Below are positions 9,482-18,118 of a DNA stretch of 64,000 nucleotides, in pieces (the stretch's first letter is position 1; each line of letters starts with the position of its first letter). The notes under the pieces are model-generated. The model did no database searches. It saw only the letters and a program-made list of their open reading frames with translations, and was not told the origin of the DNA. A program made the position numbers and the translations under genes. Where the stretch lies: contig NZ_LIUF01000004.1 in NCBI RefSeq assembly GCF_001280425.1, positions 186,001 to 250,000 on the forward strand, written 5' to 3'. Source of the stretch: Haloarcula rubripromontorii (lineage in GTDB: Archaea; Halobacteriota; Halobacteria; Halobacteriales; Haloarculaceae).

Positions 9482-10465
9482 TCACTCGGTCAGACGGTCA
9501 ATGAGCGCAGTCTCCGTGTCTCGGTCAGGGCCGAACTCCCGGCCGGTTCGCTCGTTCTCCCGATGTTCAGCGACGGTCACGGCCAGTGCCGTGTCATGCG
9601 GCGTCGACGACCAGCCCAGGTCGCGGAGCTTCGCCGTCGACAGCAGATGCGGCGAGTCGCGATACATGGGAAAATCGTCGGGGTCCAGCCCCGCGGTCGC
9701 GAGTTCACGCTCGCCGACGCCGATTGTCTCGATGTCCGTCTCGTGTACGCCGGCGAGCAGGTCGATCCACTCACGGAGCGTCGGCGCGTGTTCGTCGCCG
9801 ACGTTGTACGCCTCGCCGGCCGTCCCTCGTTCCGCGACGAGACGGAGCGCACTCGCCACGTCCTCGACGTAGGCCATCTGCCACAGACTGAGGCCGTCGC
9901 TGGGAACGACAACGCGGTCGTACTCGGCCACGCGGTCGACCCAGTAGGCGAAGCGTTCGGTGTAATCGTAGGGGCCGTACACGACGGTCGGCCGGACACT
10001 CATCGCCCGCACGCCGTCCGCCGCGGCGGCGAACACCTCGCGGTCGCCCTCGGCTTTCCGCGGGCCGTAGGTCTCGCGGCTGTCAGTCGTCGCCTGCGCG
10101 TCGGTACAGCCCGCAAGCGGCGTCTCGCCCTCCCGCTTTGGCGTCCGCTCGACGCCGTAGGCCGCGCCGCTTGAGACGTAGACGTACGCCTCGGCGTCGG
10201 CGAACACGTCGGTCGCTTCCCGCACGTCGCGCGGGAAGTACGCCACACAGTCAACGACTACGTCCGGGTCGACCCGCTCGCGAGCGGCTTCGAGTGTCTC
10301 CCGGTCGTTTCGGTCGCCTCCCACGTGGGCGACGTTGGTGTCCGCGAACGGGTTCGGGCGCTGTCCGCGGGTGAGCATCGTCACGTCGTAGCCTGCGTCG
10401 CGGAACTCTGTGACTGTGTGCCGGCCGATGAACCGCCCACCGCCGATGACGAGGACACTGTCCAT
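9482..10465 (-). CDS. NAD-dependent epimerase/dehydratase (extended SDR)
   Basis: The 327-residue protein begins MDSVLVIGGGRFIGRHTVTE, a Rossmann GxGxxG-like turn (here GGGRFIG). VDCVAYFPRDVREA and YVSSGAAYGVE follow. The usual YxxxK is approximated by TYGPRKAEGD. Family members oxidise, epimerise or dehydrate NDP-sugars; chloroplast RNA-binding-like atypical SDRs have a similar start. No sugar genes flank it, so the substrate is open. It is divergent from the pilin gene across a 211-base intergenic region. Confidence 0.8.
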   Translation of the reverse strand: MDSVLVIGGGRFIGRHTVTEFRDAGYDVTMLTRGQRPNPFADTNVAHVGGDRNDRETLEAARERVDPDVVVDCVAYFPRDVREATDVFADAEAYVYVSSGAAYGVERTPKREGETPLAGCTDAQATTDSRETYGPRKAEGDREVFAAAADGVRAMSVRPTVVYGPYDYTERFAYWVDRVAEYDRVVVPSDGLSLWQMAYVEDVASALRLVAERGTAGEAYNVGDEHAPTLREWIDLLAGVHETDIETIGVGERELATAGLDPDDFPMYRDSPHLLSTAKLRDLGWSSTPHDTALAVTVAEHRENERTGREFGPDRDTETALIDRLTE

Positions 10466-10642
10466 ACACCGTACTCGGACGGGATCCGCAAAACAGTGTG
10501 GCTCACCGTGGGCGTCTGCCGCGGGTCCGTCGATTGATGCCGTTTATCTGTTGGAGCGACTGGGAACCGATTTTTCCGCAGAACGGCAAGCTAGGTCTCG
10601 AATTCTCCGTTCAGAGTGACATCTCACGACGCTCCCGTTGCG

Positions 10643-10655
10643 GATATTTTTACGT
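10643..10655 (+). promoter_or_regulatory. TATA-like box for the pilin-like gene
   Basis: The gatatttttac stretch is centred about 27 bases before GTG 10677. It lies inside the longer TTG-initiated frame at 10638, which is therefore unlikely to be the real start. The remaining 10466-10642 shows no gene. Confidence 0.5.
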
Positions 10656-10676
10656 AGCCAGCGAGTAATAGATCCA

Positions 10677-11237
10677 GTGGCAGGTGAGTTTCGTGCTGTC
10701 TCCTCGGTCATTTCAGTTATCCTCCTCGTGGCGGTAACTGTCGTTCTTGCAGCGGTGCTGTCAGTGGCGACGCTTGGCCTCGCGGAGAAACTGGATGACA
10801 CCGCGCCTGTGGTCGGCCAATCGGCGGGTGAGTTCGCCGCACAGGATGGGTTCGACGGGGGTATCGTCCGTATCACGCACGTCGCTGGAGATGTCGTCCG
10901 TGTCGCGGAGATCGAAGTAGCAGTCAGTGCCGAATGTAGCGGCGACGGGGCTGAAAAGAACGGGCGGTTAGTCGATCTCCCGGCGAAATCCGGTGACCGG
11001 CCACAGAGTGACAACATCGAAGGCGACGATATCTTCGACGAGAGTACTGGCTCGCTCACGGAACGCGGTGCCGACGATACCGGGGCACTGGTCACAGATG
11101 AGTTCCGCCCCGGAGACGTGATCGTCTTCCGGATCGCAGGCGGTGACTGTGACTTGCAGTCGGGCGACACGGTGACCGTCCGAGTTGTACACACCCCGTC
11201 AAACGCGGTTATTATTCGACAGCAGTTAACTGCCTGA
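10677..11237 (+). CDS. Archaeal type IV pilin-like protein
   Basis: I start at GTG 10677 (MAGEFRAVSSVISVILLV), 27 bases after a TATA-like element. The 186-residue protein has the archaeal Pilin_N signature: a short charged head, then the 20-residue hydrophobic helix of RAVSxVIxVILxVAVTV type that serves as the prepilin signal and the filament core. The rest is an acidic soluble head with paired cysteines (AECSGDG, AGGDCDLQ). Such proteins are processed by prepilin peptidase PibD and form adhesion pili or minor pilins. No pilus assembly genes lie nearby, so it would use a system encoded elsewhere. Confidence 0.8.
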   Translation: MAGEFRAVSSVISVILLVAVTVVLAAVLSVATLGLAEKLDDTAPVVGQSAGEFAAQDGFDGGIVRITHVAGDVVRVAEIEVAVSAECSGDGAEKNGRLVDLPAKSGDRPQSDNIEGDDIFDESTGSLTERGADDTGALVTDEFRPGDVIVFRIAGGDCDLQSGDTVTVRVVHTPSNAVIIRQQLTA

Positions 11238-11361
11238 TTCGACGGGGCTGTGCCCGGCCTGTCCCGATATCGCTACCATGCCGTGCAAGGACCGGTGGTC
11301 CTCAGCGACAGGTGACACAGCGAAATAAAAGACGAAACGAGGCGTACCCTCGCGTCTGCGG

Positions 11362-12333
11362 TCAGTTGCCGCCCGTCGCGTTCGTCACGTTTGTCGAGAA
11401 CCCGGTATCGGCACTCGAAGTGTTGCCACCGCTGTGCCTGCCAGTCTGCAGGATGATCGGTGTCCCTTCGTCGTCAGTCGCCAGAATGACCTTATCCGAA
11501 TCGTCGATGCTCTGGACGTACTGCTGTTTCAGCACGACCGGATTGTCCCGCAGCGCCTCACCGCGAATTTCGATGACCCGGGCGTCGGCTTCGGCCCGAA
11601 TCTCCTGTCGTTCCTTTTCGCGTTCGGCCTGTTGAATCTCGAATTTCTTCTCTTCGACGCGCTGCTTTGCAATTTCTTTGTCGTTGAGCGCCTGGTCGTA
11701 CGAGTCCGGGAGGTCGACGTCACGGACCTGCACCTCTTCGAGGACGAGCGCTTCGCCCTCGAACGCTGATTTGAGCTTTTGCTGTGCTGCCTCGCCAAGC
11801 CGCTCGCGGCCGCTGCTGGTGTATATTTCACTGGTCTGGATACCGGCAGCCTCGTCGCGGAGTTGCGACCGGACGGACGGTCGGATGAGTCGCTCTTCTG
11901 CCTGTTCGACGGTCCGCCATTGAACGACGAACCCTGACGCGTCCGCTTCATCCACCTTGTATCGGACGGTGATGTCGATGTCGACCGTCGTTCCGTTGAC
12001 CGTCTGGACGGTCACTGCATCCGATTGTGTCGCCCTGTCTCCTTCGCCCTCGGTGTTGGCCATGGTGTAGGTCCGCGGCCGGATTTCCACGTCCTGGACG
12101 GTGTCCCTGACAGGCACAATAATGTGTGCGCCCGGTTGGAGTTCGGCGCCAGTTACCGCACCGAACGATTTCTGGACGCCGACGTGGCCTTCCGGGACCT
12201 GGTGATAGCCGCCAAACAGCGCCGTTGCGACGGCGAGGGCGACAACGACGCTGGCGGCGATGCGAAGGCCTCGGCTGACATCGATGTCGATGTCCGACCC
12301 GGAATCGGGATCGGGCCCGGGGATGTCACTCAT
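11362..12333 (-). CDS. SPFH/prohibitin-family membrane-anchored protein
   Basis: The 323-residue protein has one N-terminal membrane helix (residues about 22-44), then an SPFH domain: VPEGHVGVQKSFG, LQPGAHIIVPVRD and VRYKVD. A long charged coiled coil follows (EEKKFEIQQAEREKERQE). HflC/prohibitin relatives scaffold membrane microdomains and modulate proteases. The C-terminus is Ser/Thr/Asn-rich (GGNTSSADTGFSTN). It is downstream of gltB on the same strand with 181 bases between, and that gap has a T-rich tract that could end gltB transcription. No partner protease gene is adjacent. Confidence 0.88.
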   Translation of the reverse strand: MSDIPGPDPDSGSDIDIDVSRGLRIAASVVVALAVATALFGGYHQVPEGHVGVQKSFGAVTGAELQPGAHIIVPVRDTVQDVEIRPRTYTMANTEGEGDRATQSDAVTVQTVNGTTVDIDITVRYKVDEADASGFVVQWRTVEQAEERLIRPSVRSQLRDEAAGIQTSEIYTSSGRERLGEAAQQKLKSAFEGEALVLEEVQVRDVDLPDSYDQALNDKEIAKQRVEEKKFEIQQAEREKERQEIRAEADARVIEIRGEALRDNPVVLKQQYVQSIDDSDKVILATDDEGTPIILQTGRHSGGNTSSADTGFSTNVTNATGGN

Positions 12334-12464
12334 GCTGTGCTCCGATGTGATACGGCGGCGGTTGTACGGGGACCATGTCCAGCACTTTGGCCCGACAGCT
12401 ATAGAGCCAGCGGTTGCGTGTCACGGGTTCGCATCGCGGCTGCTGGAGTCCCTTCGAATCATGG

Positions 12465-12482
12465 TCACAAGAAAAGTAGCTA
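12465..12482 (-). terminator. Possible U-rich terminator after gltB
   Basis: On the minus strand, about 35-45 bases after the gltB stop, the RNA would contain a CUUUUCUU-type run. Haloarchaeal termination often uses such U-tracts. The SPFH promoter must lie in the same gap, but I see no clear TATA box. Confidence 0.3.
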
Positions 12483-12514
12483 TGGCGTGTACGAAAGCGC
12501 CGACCGGCGGCGCT

Positions 12515-15500
12515 TCAGTCGTCGGTGGAGGCGATGAAGTCAGTCTCGGCGGCTTCAGCGCTCGGCGCGGCCTTGGCCGGCGGTTCGTTGCGCACGTCAT
12601 CGCGCTCGCGGTCGGCGATGACCTCGGCGTAGGCGTCGGGCATCACCTTCGTGAAGTTCTCCAGTTCGGCGTCCCAGTCATCGAGGAGTTCCGCCGCTCG
12701 GTCTGAGTCGGTGTAGGCGGCGTGGTTCTCGACGAGTCGGGTGATCATCTGGCGGTCCTTGCCCTCCAGCGTGTCGGACAGGGACACCATGCCGGTGTTC
12801 GCCTTCTCTTCGAACTCGCCGTCGGGGTCGTAGACGTAGGCGACGCCGCCGGACATCCCGGCCGCGAAGTTCTTGCCGGTCTCGCCCAGCACGACGATGG
12901 CGCCGCCGGTCATGTACTCACAGCCGTGGTCGCCGACGCCCTCGACGACGCCCTTGACGCCGGAGTTGCGGACGGCGAAGCGCTCGCCGGCCATGCCGTT
13001 GACGTAGGCCTCGCCCTGGGTCGCGCCGTACAGCGCGACGTTGCCGATGACGATGTTCTCCGTCGGGTCGAACGGGGCGTTGTCCGGCGTGTTCAGGATG
13101 AGCTTCCCGCCGGAGAGGCCCTTGCCGACGTAGTCGTTTGCCGTCCCGGTCAGCTCCATCGTCACGCCCTGTGCGAGGAACGCGCCGAAGGACTGGCCGG
13201 CCGTGCCGTCGAAGTCGACCCGGATGGTGTCGTCCGCGAGGCCCTCGCTGGCGTGCTCGCGGGAGATGCGGTTCGAGAGCGTCGCCCCGACCGCGCGGTC
13301 GACGTTGCTGATGTCGGCGTCGATTGCGACCGGGTCGCCGCTGTAGATAGCGTCCTCGGCGGCGTCGATGAGGTCCCAGTCGAGTTGCTTGTCGACCTCG
13401 TGGGTCTGCTCGCGTTGTTTGTAGCGGCCGTCGTTGTCGGCCGGCTCGGCGATGACCGAGGAGAGGTCGAGCTTCTGGGCCTTGGGCTGGCTCACGTCGT
13501 CGCGCTGTTGCAGGACGCTCGGCCGGCCGATCATCTCGTCGATGGTCTCGAAGCCGAGTTCGGCCATAATCTCGCGCAGTTCCTGTGCCACGAACGTCAT
13601 GTAGTTGACGACGTGCTGTGGCTCGCCGGGGAACCGCTCGCGGAGGTTCTCGTTCTGGGTGGCGATGCCGACCGGACAGGTGTTCTCGTGGCACTGCCGG
13701 GCCATCACGCAGCCGGAGGTGACCATCGAGGCGGTCCCGAAGGTGTACCCCTCCGCGCCGAGCAGCGCGGCGACGGCCACGTCGCGGCCGGTCTTCATGC
13801 CGCCGTCGGTCGTAACCTTGATGCGCGAACGCAGGCCGGTCGCCCGGAGCATCTGGTTGGCCTCCGAAACACCGAGTTCCCACGGGAGGCCGGCGTTCTT
13901 GATGGAGGTCTTCGGCGACGCGCCGGTCCCGCCGTCGTGGCCCGAGATGTGGACCACGTCGGCGTTGGCCTTGGCGACGCCGGCCGCGATGGTCCCGATG
14001 CCGTCCTCGGAGACCAGTTTGACGTTGATGTCGGCCTCGGGGTTGGAGGCTTTCAGGTCGTGGATGAGCTGCTTGAGGTCCTCGATGGAGTAGATGTCGT
14101 GCAGCGGCGGCGGCGAGATGAGGCCGACGCCCGGCGTCGCGTACCGGACGTGGGCGATCATCTCGTTGACCTTCTTGCCGGGCAGGTGGCCACCCTCGCC
14201 GGGTTTGGAACCCTGGGCCATCTTTATCTGGAGTTCGTCGGCCGACGCGAGGTAGTCGGAAGTGACGCCGAAGCGGCCGGAGGCGACCTGCTTTGTCGTA
14301 CACTCCTTCTCGGTGTCGAACCGCTCGGGCGGCTCGCCGCCCTCGCCGGTGTTGGCGTTGGCCCCGAGCCGGTTCATCGCGATGGCGTTGTTCTCGTGCA
14401 TCTCGGGCGACAGCGACCCGAGCGACATCGCCGCCGTCTCGAAGCGCTCGACGATGTCCTCGACCGGTTCGACCTCCTCGATGGGGATGGACTCGCGGTC
14501 GGAGTCGAACTCAAGCAGCCCCCGGAGCGTCTGGAGCTCCTCGTTCTGGTCGTTGACCAGCTCGGCGAACTCCTTGTAGATGTCGTAGTCGCCCATCCGG
14601 ACGGCCTGCTGAATCTTGCCGACCGTGTTGGGGTTCCACTGGTGGTGGATGCCGTTCGAGCGGAACTCGTACTCGCCCTGGCGGGGCATGTCGGGCTCCT
14701 CCTCGCTCCAGGCGACCTCGTGACGCTGGGTGAGATCGTCCTCGATTTCCTCGATGCCGATGCCCTCGGTCCGGCAGGTCGTCCCCTCGAAGTACTCGGC
14801 GACGAAGTCCGAGGAGAGGCCGACGGCCTCGAAGATCTGGGCACCCTGGTAGCTCTCGACCGTGGAGATGCCCATCTTGGCCATCGTCTTCAGGAGGCCG
14901 TCCTCGACGGCGGTGATGTAGGCGTCGATGGCGTCGGCCAGGTCCGCGCCGTCCGGGCCGGCCACCAGGTCCTCGATGGTCTGGTAGGCCAGGTAGGGGT
15001 TGACGGCTCCGGCCCCGTAGCCGATGAGCGTCGCGAAGTGGTGCACCGCACGCGGGTCGCCGGACTCGAGGACGATGCCGACGTGGTTGCGGAGGCCGTT
15101 GCGGACGAGGTGGTGGTGGATGCCACCGACGGCCAGCAGGCTCGGAATCGGCACACGGTCCTCGTCCGCGCCACGGTCCGAGAGGACGAGGATGTCGTGT
15201 TCCTTGGCGGCGGCGTCAGCCTCGGCCCGTACGTCTTCGACGGCCTGGCGAAGGTCGCTGCCCTTCTCGTAGGTGATGTCGATGACCTTCGTAGACATGC
15301 CGTTCGCGTCCAGGTCCTTGATCGACTGGGTCTCCTCGTCGGTGAGGATCGGCGAGTCCAGGACGAGCTGGCGGGCGTGGCCTTGGCTCTCGTCTAGGAT
15401 GTTTCGCTGATGGCCCAGACGGGACTCCAGTGAGGTGACGAGTTCCTCGCGGATGTAGTCAAGCGGCGGGTTCGTCACCTGGGCGAACAGCTGCTTGAAA

Positions 15501-17062
15501 TAAGTAAACAGCGGGCGGTTGAACTGTGAGAGGACCGACAGCGGCGTGTCATCGCCCATGGAGCCGACGGGGTCTTTCCCCTTCTCGGCCATCGGCTCGA
15601 TGAGGTGGTCCACCTCGTCGTACGTGTAACCGTACATGGCCTGGTGGCTCCGGAGCGCGTCTGACGGGTCCCGTGGCGCGTTGTCCTCACGGTCGGCCAC
15701 GTCGTCGATATCGACCTGTTCCTCGGCGACCCACTCGCCGTACTTGTCGTCGGTGATGTCATCGAAGACTTCCGCGTCGGGGATGACCCGTCCCTCCTCG
15801 GGGTCAGCGAGGAAGCACTGTCCGGGCTGGAGCCGGCCGCGCTCTTGAATCTCGCTTGCGTCGTGTTCCAGCGCGCCAGCTTCCGAGGACATCACGAGCG
15901 TATTGTCCTCCAGCACGTCGTAGCGGCACGGGCGGAGGCCGTTGCGGTCCAGCACCGCGCCGATGCGGTCGCCGTCGGTCGCGGCGACGAGCGCTGGCCC
16001 GTCCCACGGCTCGACGAGCGAGGCGTGGTAGTCGTAGAAGTCGCGTCGGTCGCCGGTCACGTCGTTCATCTCGCCGCGCCATGCCTCGGGGATGAGCATT
16101 CGGAGCGCGTGCGGGAGGTCGCGACCGCCCTGAAGCAGGAGTTCGAGCGCGTTATCGACGCTCGCGGTGTCCGACTGCTCGGGGTCGTCGATGATGGGCT
16201 TGATCTTCTCTAGGTCCCCCTCGAACTCGTCGCTCTGGATGTCGGTCTCCCGAGCGCGCATCCAGTTGATGTTCCCCTGTATCGTGTTGAACTCGCCGTT
16301 GTGGATGACGCGACGATACGGGTGCGCGAGGTGCCACGCACCGAGGGTGTTCGTCGAGAAGCGGGCGTGGACCATCGCGAACGTCGACTGCATCCGCTCG
16401 TCACCGAGGTCGGGGTAGTAGTCTTCCAGCTGTTCGGCCTTGAGCAGGCCCTTGTAGACGACGACATCGGTTGCGAGCGAGACGACGTAGAACCGCTCGT
16501 GGCCCGGCGGTTTCTCTTCCTCGACGGTGTTTTCAAGCGCCCGGCGGCCGATGTATAGCTGATTCTCGAAGGCATCACCGGTCTTGCCCGTCGCGGAGGT
16601 GACGAAAAACTGGACGATGTCGGGCTCGGATTCCAGCGCCGTTGCGCCGAGGTCGCTGTTGTCCGTGGGAACGTCGCGCCAGTCAAGGACATCGAGGCCC
16701 TCAGCGGCGAGTTCCGCCTCGACGAGATCTTTCAGACTCTCCGCGACCTCGTCGTCTTCCGGGAGAAAGAGCGTGCCGACGGCGTACTCGCCAGCGGGCG
16801 GCAGGTCGGCGTCGACTTCGGCAGTGAAAAACTCGTGTGGAATCTGGAGCATGATGCCCGCTCCGTCGCCCGTATCTTGCTCGGCTCCTGTCGTCCCTCG
16901 ATGTTCGAGGTTGTCGAGGAGTTCGAGTCCGTCCGATACAACCCAGTGGTCGCTGTCGCCGTCGAGGTCCATGACGACCCCGACACCACAGTTCGACCGT
17001 TCGTCCGTAGGTTCTGCAAGCCCGGCGTCGCCTGCAGAGAGACCTGTCTGTCGCTCAACCAT
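12515..17062 (-). CDS. gltB: Glutamate synthase, large subunit type
   Basis: I start at ATG 17062 (MVERQTGLSAGDAG), 26 bases after a TATA box; an upstream in-frame start at 17086 is less likely. The 1515-residue protein has the class II glutaminase domain with nucleophile Cys25 (SNCGVGVV) after a 24-residue propeptide. Next come the central domain, the FMN barrel (KPGEGGHLPGKKV, SGHDGGTGASP), the 3Fe-4S cysteines in CVMARQCHENTCPVGIA and a C-terminal GxGxG helix (GKGLSGGKL). It makes two glutamates from glutamine and 2-oxoglutarate. No small-subunit gltD gene is adjacent. An inverted repeat lies upstream of the TATA box. Confidence 0.95.
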   Translation of the reverse strand: MVERQTGLSAGDAGLAEPTDERSNCGVGVVMDLDGDSDHWVVSDGLELLDNLEHRGTTGAEQDTGDGAGIMLQIPHEFFTAEVDADLPPAGEYAVGTLFLPEDDEVAESLKDLVEAELAAEGLDVLDWRDVPTDNSDLGATALESEPDIVQFFVTSATGKTGDAFENQLYIGRRALENTVEEEKPPGHERFYVVSLATDVVVYKGLLKAEQLEDYYPDLGDERMQSTFAMVHARFSTNTLGAWHLAHPYRRVIHNGEFNTIQGNINWMRARETDIQSDEFEGDLEKIKPIIDDPEQSDTASVDNALELLLQGGRDLPHALRMLIPEAWRGEMNDVTGDRRDFYDYHASLVEPWDGPALVAATDGDRIGAVLDRNGLRPCRYDVLEDNTLVMSSEAGALEHDASEIQERGRLQPGQCFLADPEEGRVIPDAEVFDDITDDKYGEWVAEEQVDIDDVADREDNAPRDPSDALRSHQAMYGYTYDEVDHLIEPMAEKGKDPVGSMGDDTPLSVLSQFNRPLFTYFKQLFAQVTNPPLDYIREELVTSLESRLGHQRNILDESQGHARQLVLDSPILTDEETQSIKDLDANGMSTKVIDITYEKGSDLRQAVEDVRAEADAAAKEHDILVLSDRGADEDRVPIPSLLAVGGIHHHLVRNGLRNHVGIVLESGDPRAVHHFATLIGYGAGAVNPYLAYQTIEDLVAGPDGADLADAIDAYITAVEDGLLKTMAKMGISTVESYQGAQIFEAVGLSSDFVAEYFEGTTCRTEGIGIEEIEDDLTQRHEVAWSEEEPDMPRQGEYEFRSNGIHHQWNPNTVGKIQQAVRMGDYDIYKEFAELVNDQNEELQTLRGLLEFDSDRESIPIEEVEPVEDIVERFETAAMSLGSLSPEMHENNAIAMNRLGANANTGEGGEPPERFDTEKECTTKQVASGRFGVTSDYLASADELQIKMAQGSKPGEGGHLPGKKVNEMIAHVRYATPGVGLISPPPLHDIYSIEDLKQLIHDLKASNPEADINVKLVSEDGIGTIAAGVAKANADVVHISGHDGGTGASPKTSIKNAGLPWELGVSEANQMLRATGLRSRIKVTTDGGMKTGRDVAVAALLGAEGYTFGTASMVTSGCVMARQCHENTCPVGIATQNENLRERFPGEPQHVVNYMTFVAQELREIMAELGFETIDEMIGRPSVLQQRDDVSQPKAQKLDLSSVIAEPADNDGRYKQREQTHEVDKQLDWDLIDAAEDAIYSGDPVAIDADISNVDRAVGATLSNRISREHASEGLADDTIRVDFDGTAGQSFGAFLAQGVTMELTGTANDYVGKGLSGGKLILNTPDNAPFDPTENIVIGNVALYGATQGEAYVNGMAGERFAVRNSGVKGVVEGVGDHGCEYMTGGAIVVLGETGKNFAAGMSGGVAYVYDPDGEFEEKANTGMVSLSDTLEGKDRQMITRLVENHAAYTDSDRAAELLDDWDAELENFTKVMPDAYAEVIADRERDDVRNEPPAKAAPSAEAAETDFIASTDD

Positions 17063-17082
17063 GTGTTTCACGACTGGGGATG

Positions 17083-17094
17083 CCACTATAAGAG
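17083..17094 (-). promoter_or_regulatory. TATA box of gltB
   Basis: On the minus strand the sequence reads cttatagt, centred about 26 bases before ATG 17062. This supports a leaderless gltB transcript. Confidence 0.55.
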
Positions 17095-17100
17095 GGTAAT

Positions 17101-17136
17101 CCTAATGGTATTAGTGTTGTTTAACCCCACATTAGG
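17101..17136 (-). promoter_or_regulatory. Inverted repeat upstream of the gltB TATA box
   Basis: CCTAATG at 17101-17107 is matched by CATTAGG at 17130-17136. A shorter taat-ggt-atta symmetry sits inside the left arm. The block lies about 40-75 bases before the gltB start, where an archaeal activator or repressor such as an Lrp-type protein would bind. The symmetry is seen; the binding is inference. Confidence 0.4.
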
Positions 17137-17217
17137 GAGTATATATCCTTCATGATTGTTTGAACTGTATCATCATTTATAAACCGTTGTCCGAGAGCAG
17201 GCGGTTTTACACGGTGT

Positions 17218-17631
17218 TCAACCGAGCACAGGTGCAGCTGACTGCTCGATACCCGAAACGTAGGCCGTCATGTCAGTTGTCGTTAACATTCCGACGACAC
17301 CTTCTGTCTCGTCGACGACCGGGAGATGGTGGACAGTATGGTCCAGCATCAGACTTGCGGCCGCCTCGACGGAGTCGTTTGCCGTTACTGTAACCAAGTC
17401 CGTCGTCATGTAGTCAGAGACGGCTAACTCCGTCGTATCGCCGCCCTCCGCGGCGATTTCGACGAAGTCCGTAGAGGTGAGAATCCCCTGCAACTCTCCA
17501 TCGGCGGCGGCGACAACAACAGAACTGATGTTCTCGTCGAGCATCCGCTTGGCGACCGTTTTCGCGTTCGCATCGGCGGCAACAGTGGTGACAGGCGATG
17601 ACATAATCCGTCCGACAAATACGTCGTCCAT
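17218..17631 (-). CDS. Two-CBS-domain protein
   Basis: The 137-residue protein starts at ATG 17631 (MDDVFVGRIMSSPVTTV), 27 bases after a minus-strand TATA box (ttatatca). It consists of two CBS motifs: VGRIMSSPVTTVAAD to LQGILTSTDF, and VSDYMTTDLVTVTAND to VVGMLTTTDM. Paired CBS domains form a Bateman module that binds adenosyl ligands (AMP, ATP, SAM) and regulates partner proteins. It has no attached catalytic domain. It lies 155 bases upstream of gltB on the same strand, but gltB has its own promoter, so a link to nitrogen control is only a possibility. Confidence 0.88.
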   Translation of the reverse strand: MDDVFVGRIMSSPVTTVAADANAKTVAKRMLDENISSVVVAAADGELQGILTSTDFVEIAAEGGDTTELAVSDYMTTDLVTVTANDSVEAAASLMLDHTVHHLPVVDETEGVVGMLTTTDMTAYVSGIEQSAAPVLG

Positions 17632-18118
17632 GATAGCAGATAACATGGGCCATGATATAACCGTGTTGGTTCCGGATATCTGTCGGTTCCACCAACTGAG
17701 AAATATATAAGGTCTTAATATTCTACGGTTGCCGCGACGAATCCGCCGTCCGAGAAGTCGCCCGCTATCCTTGATGGCCCACGCCTGCTGGTCGACCACC
17801 ACAGGGATATCGAGGTCGCACTGCTGTCGGAAACTATCGGCTGGATTATGGTTCCCACGACGGTATCTGTTCGCCGTTTGGCGTTTGTATGACCCTAGTC
17901 TGACGGCGATTTATATACATAGGGACAGCAGTGGTCATCGGGGGCACGGAGGAAAATGTCACACGCTCCCCGACCCCATCCTTCCTTCATACTACTGGCT
18001 GTGCCGTGATGAAGACGCGTGCCACCTCTCGGTAGCAACACATTTTCACGGGCGGACAGCCGGCAGTATCGGTGGGCCGGCACTTATCTATGCAAGCTCT
18101 TCCTATATGAATTAAACC
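17632..18118. other. 487-base gap with promoter signals and no supported gene
   Basis: The gap holds the TATA box of the CBS gene (about 17652-17662) and another strong AT-rich box (ttatataca, 17911-17919) usable on either strand. Downstream of it on the plus strand, GGAGG at 17948-17952 sits just before ATG 17956, which opens an 18-codon ORF ending at 18009. On the minus strand, GTG 17858 opens a 47-codon GC-rich ORF ending at 17715 (...SDGGFVAATVEY). I recognise neither. They may be leader peptides or a decayed gene. Confidence 0.4.

Noticed and set aside
17715-17858. 47-codon minus-strand ORF in the gap before the CBS gene
   Set aside because: GC-rich with a neat stop, but Ser/Thr/Arg-rich, no recognisable family and no promoter at the right spacing; noted only in the gap entry.
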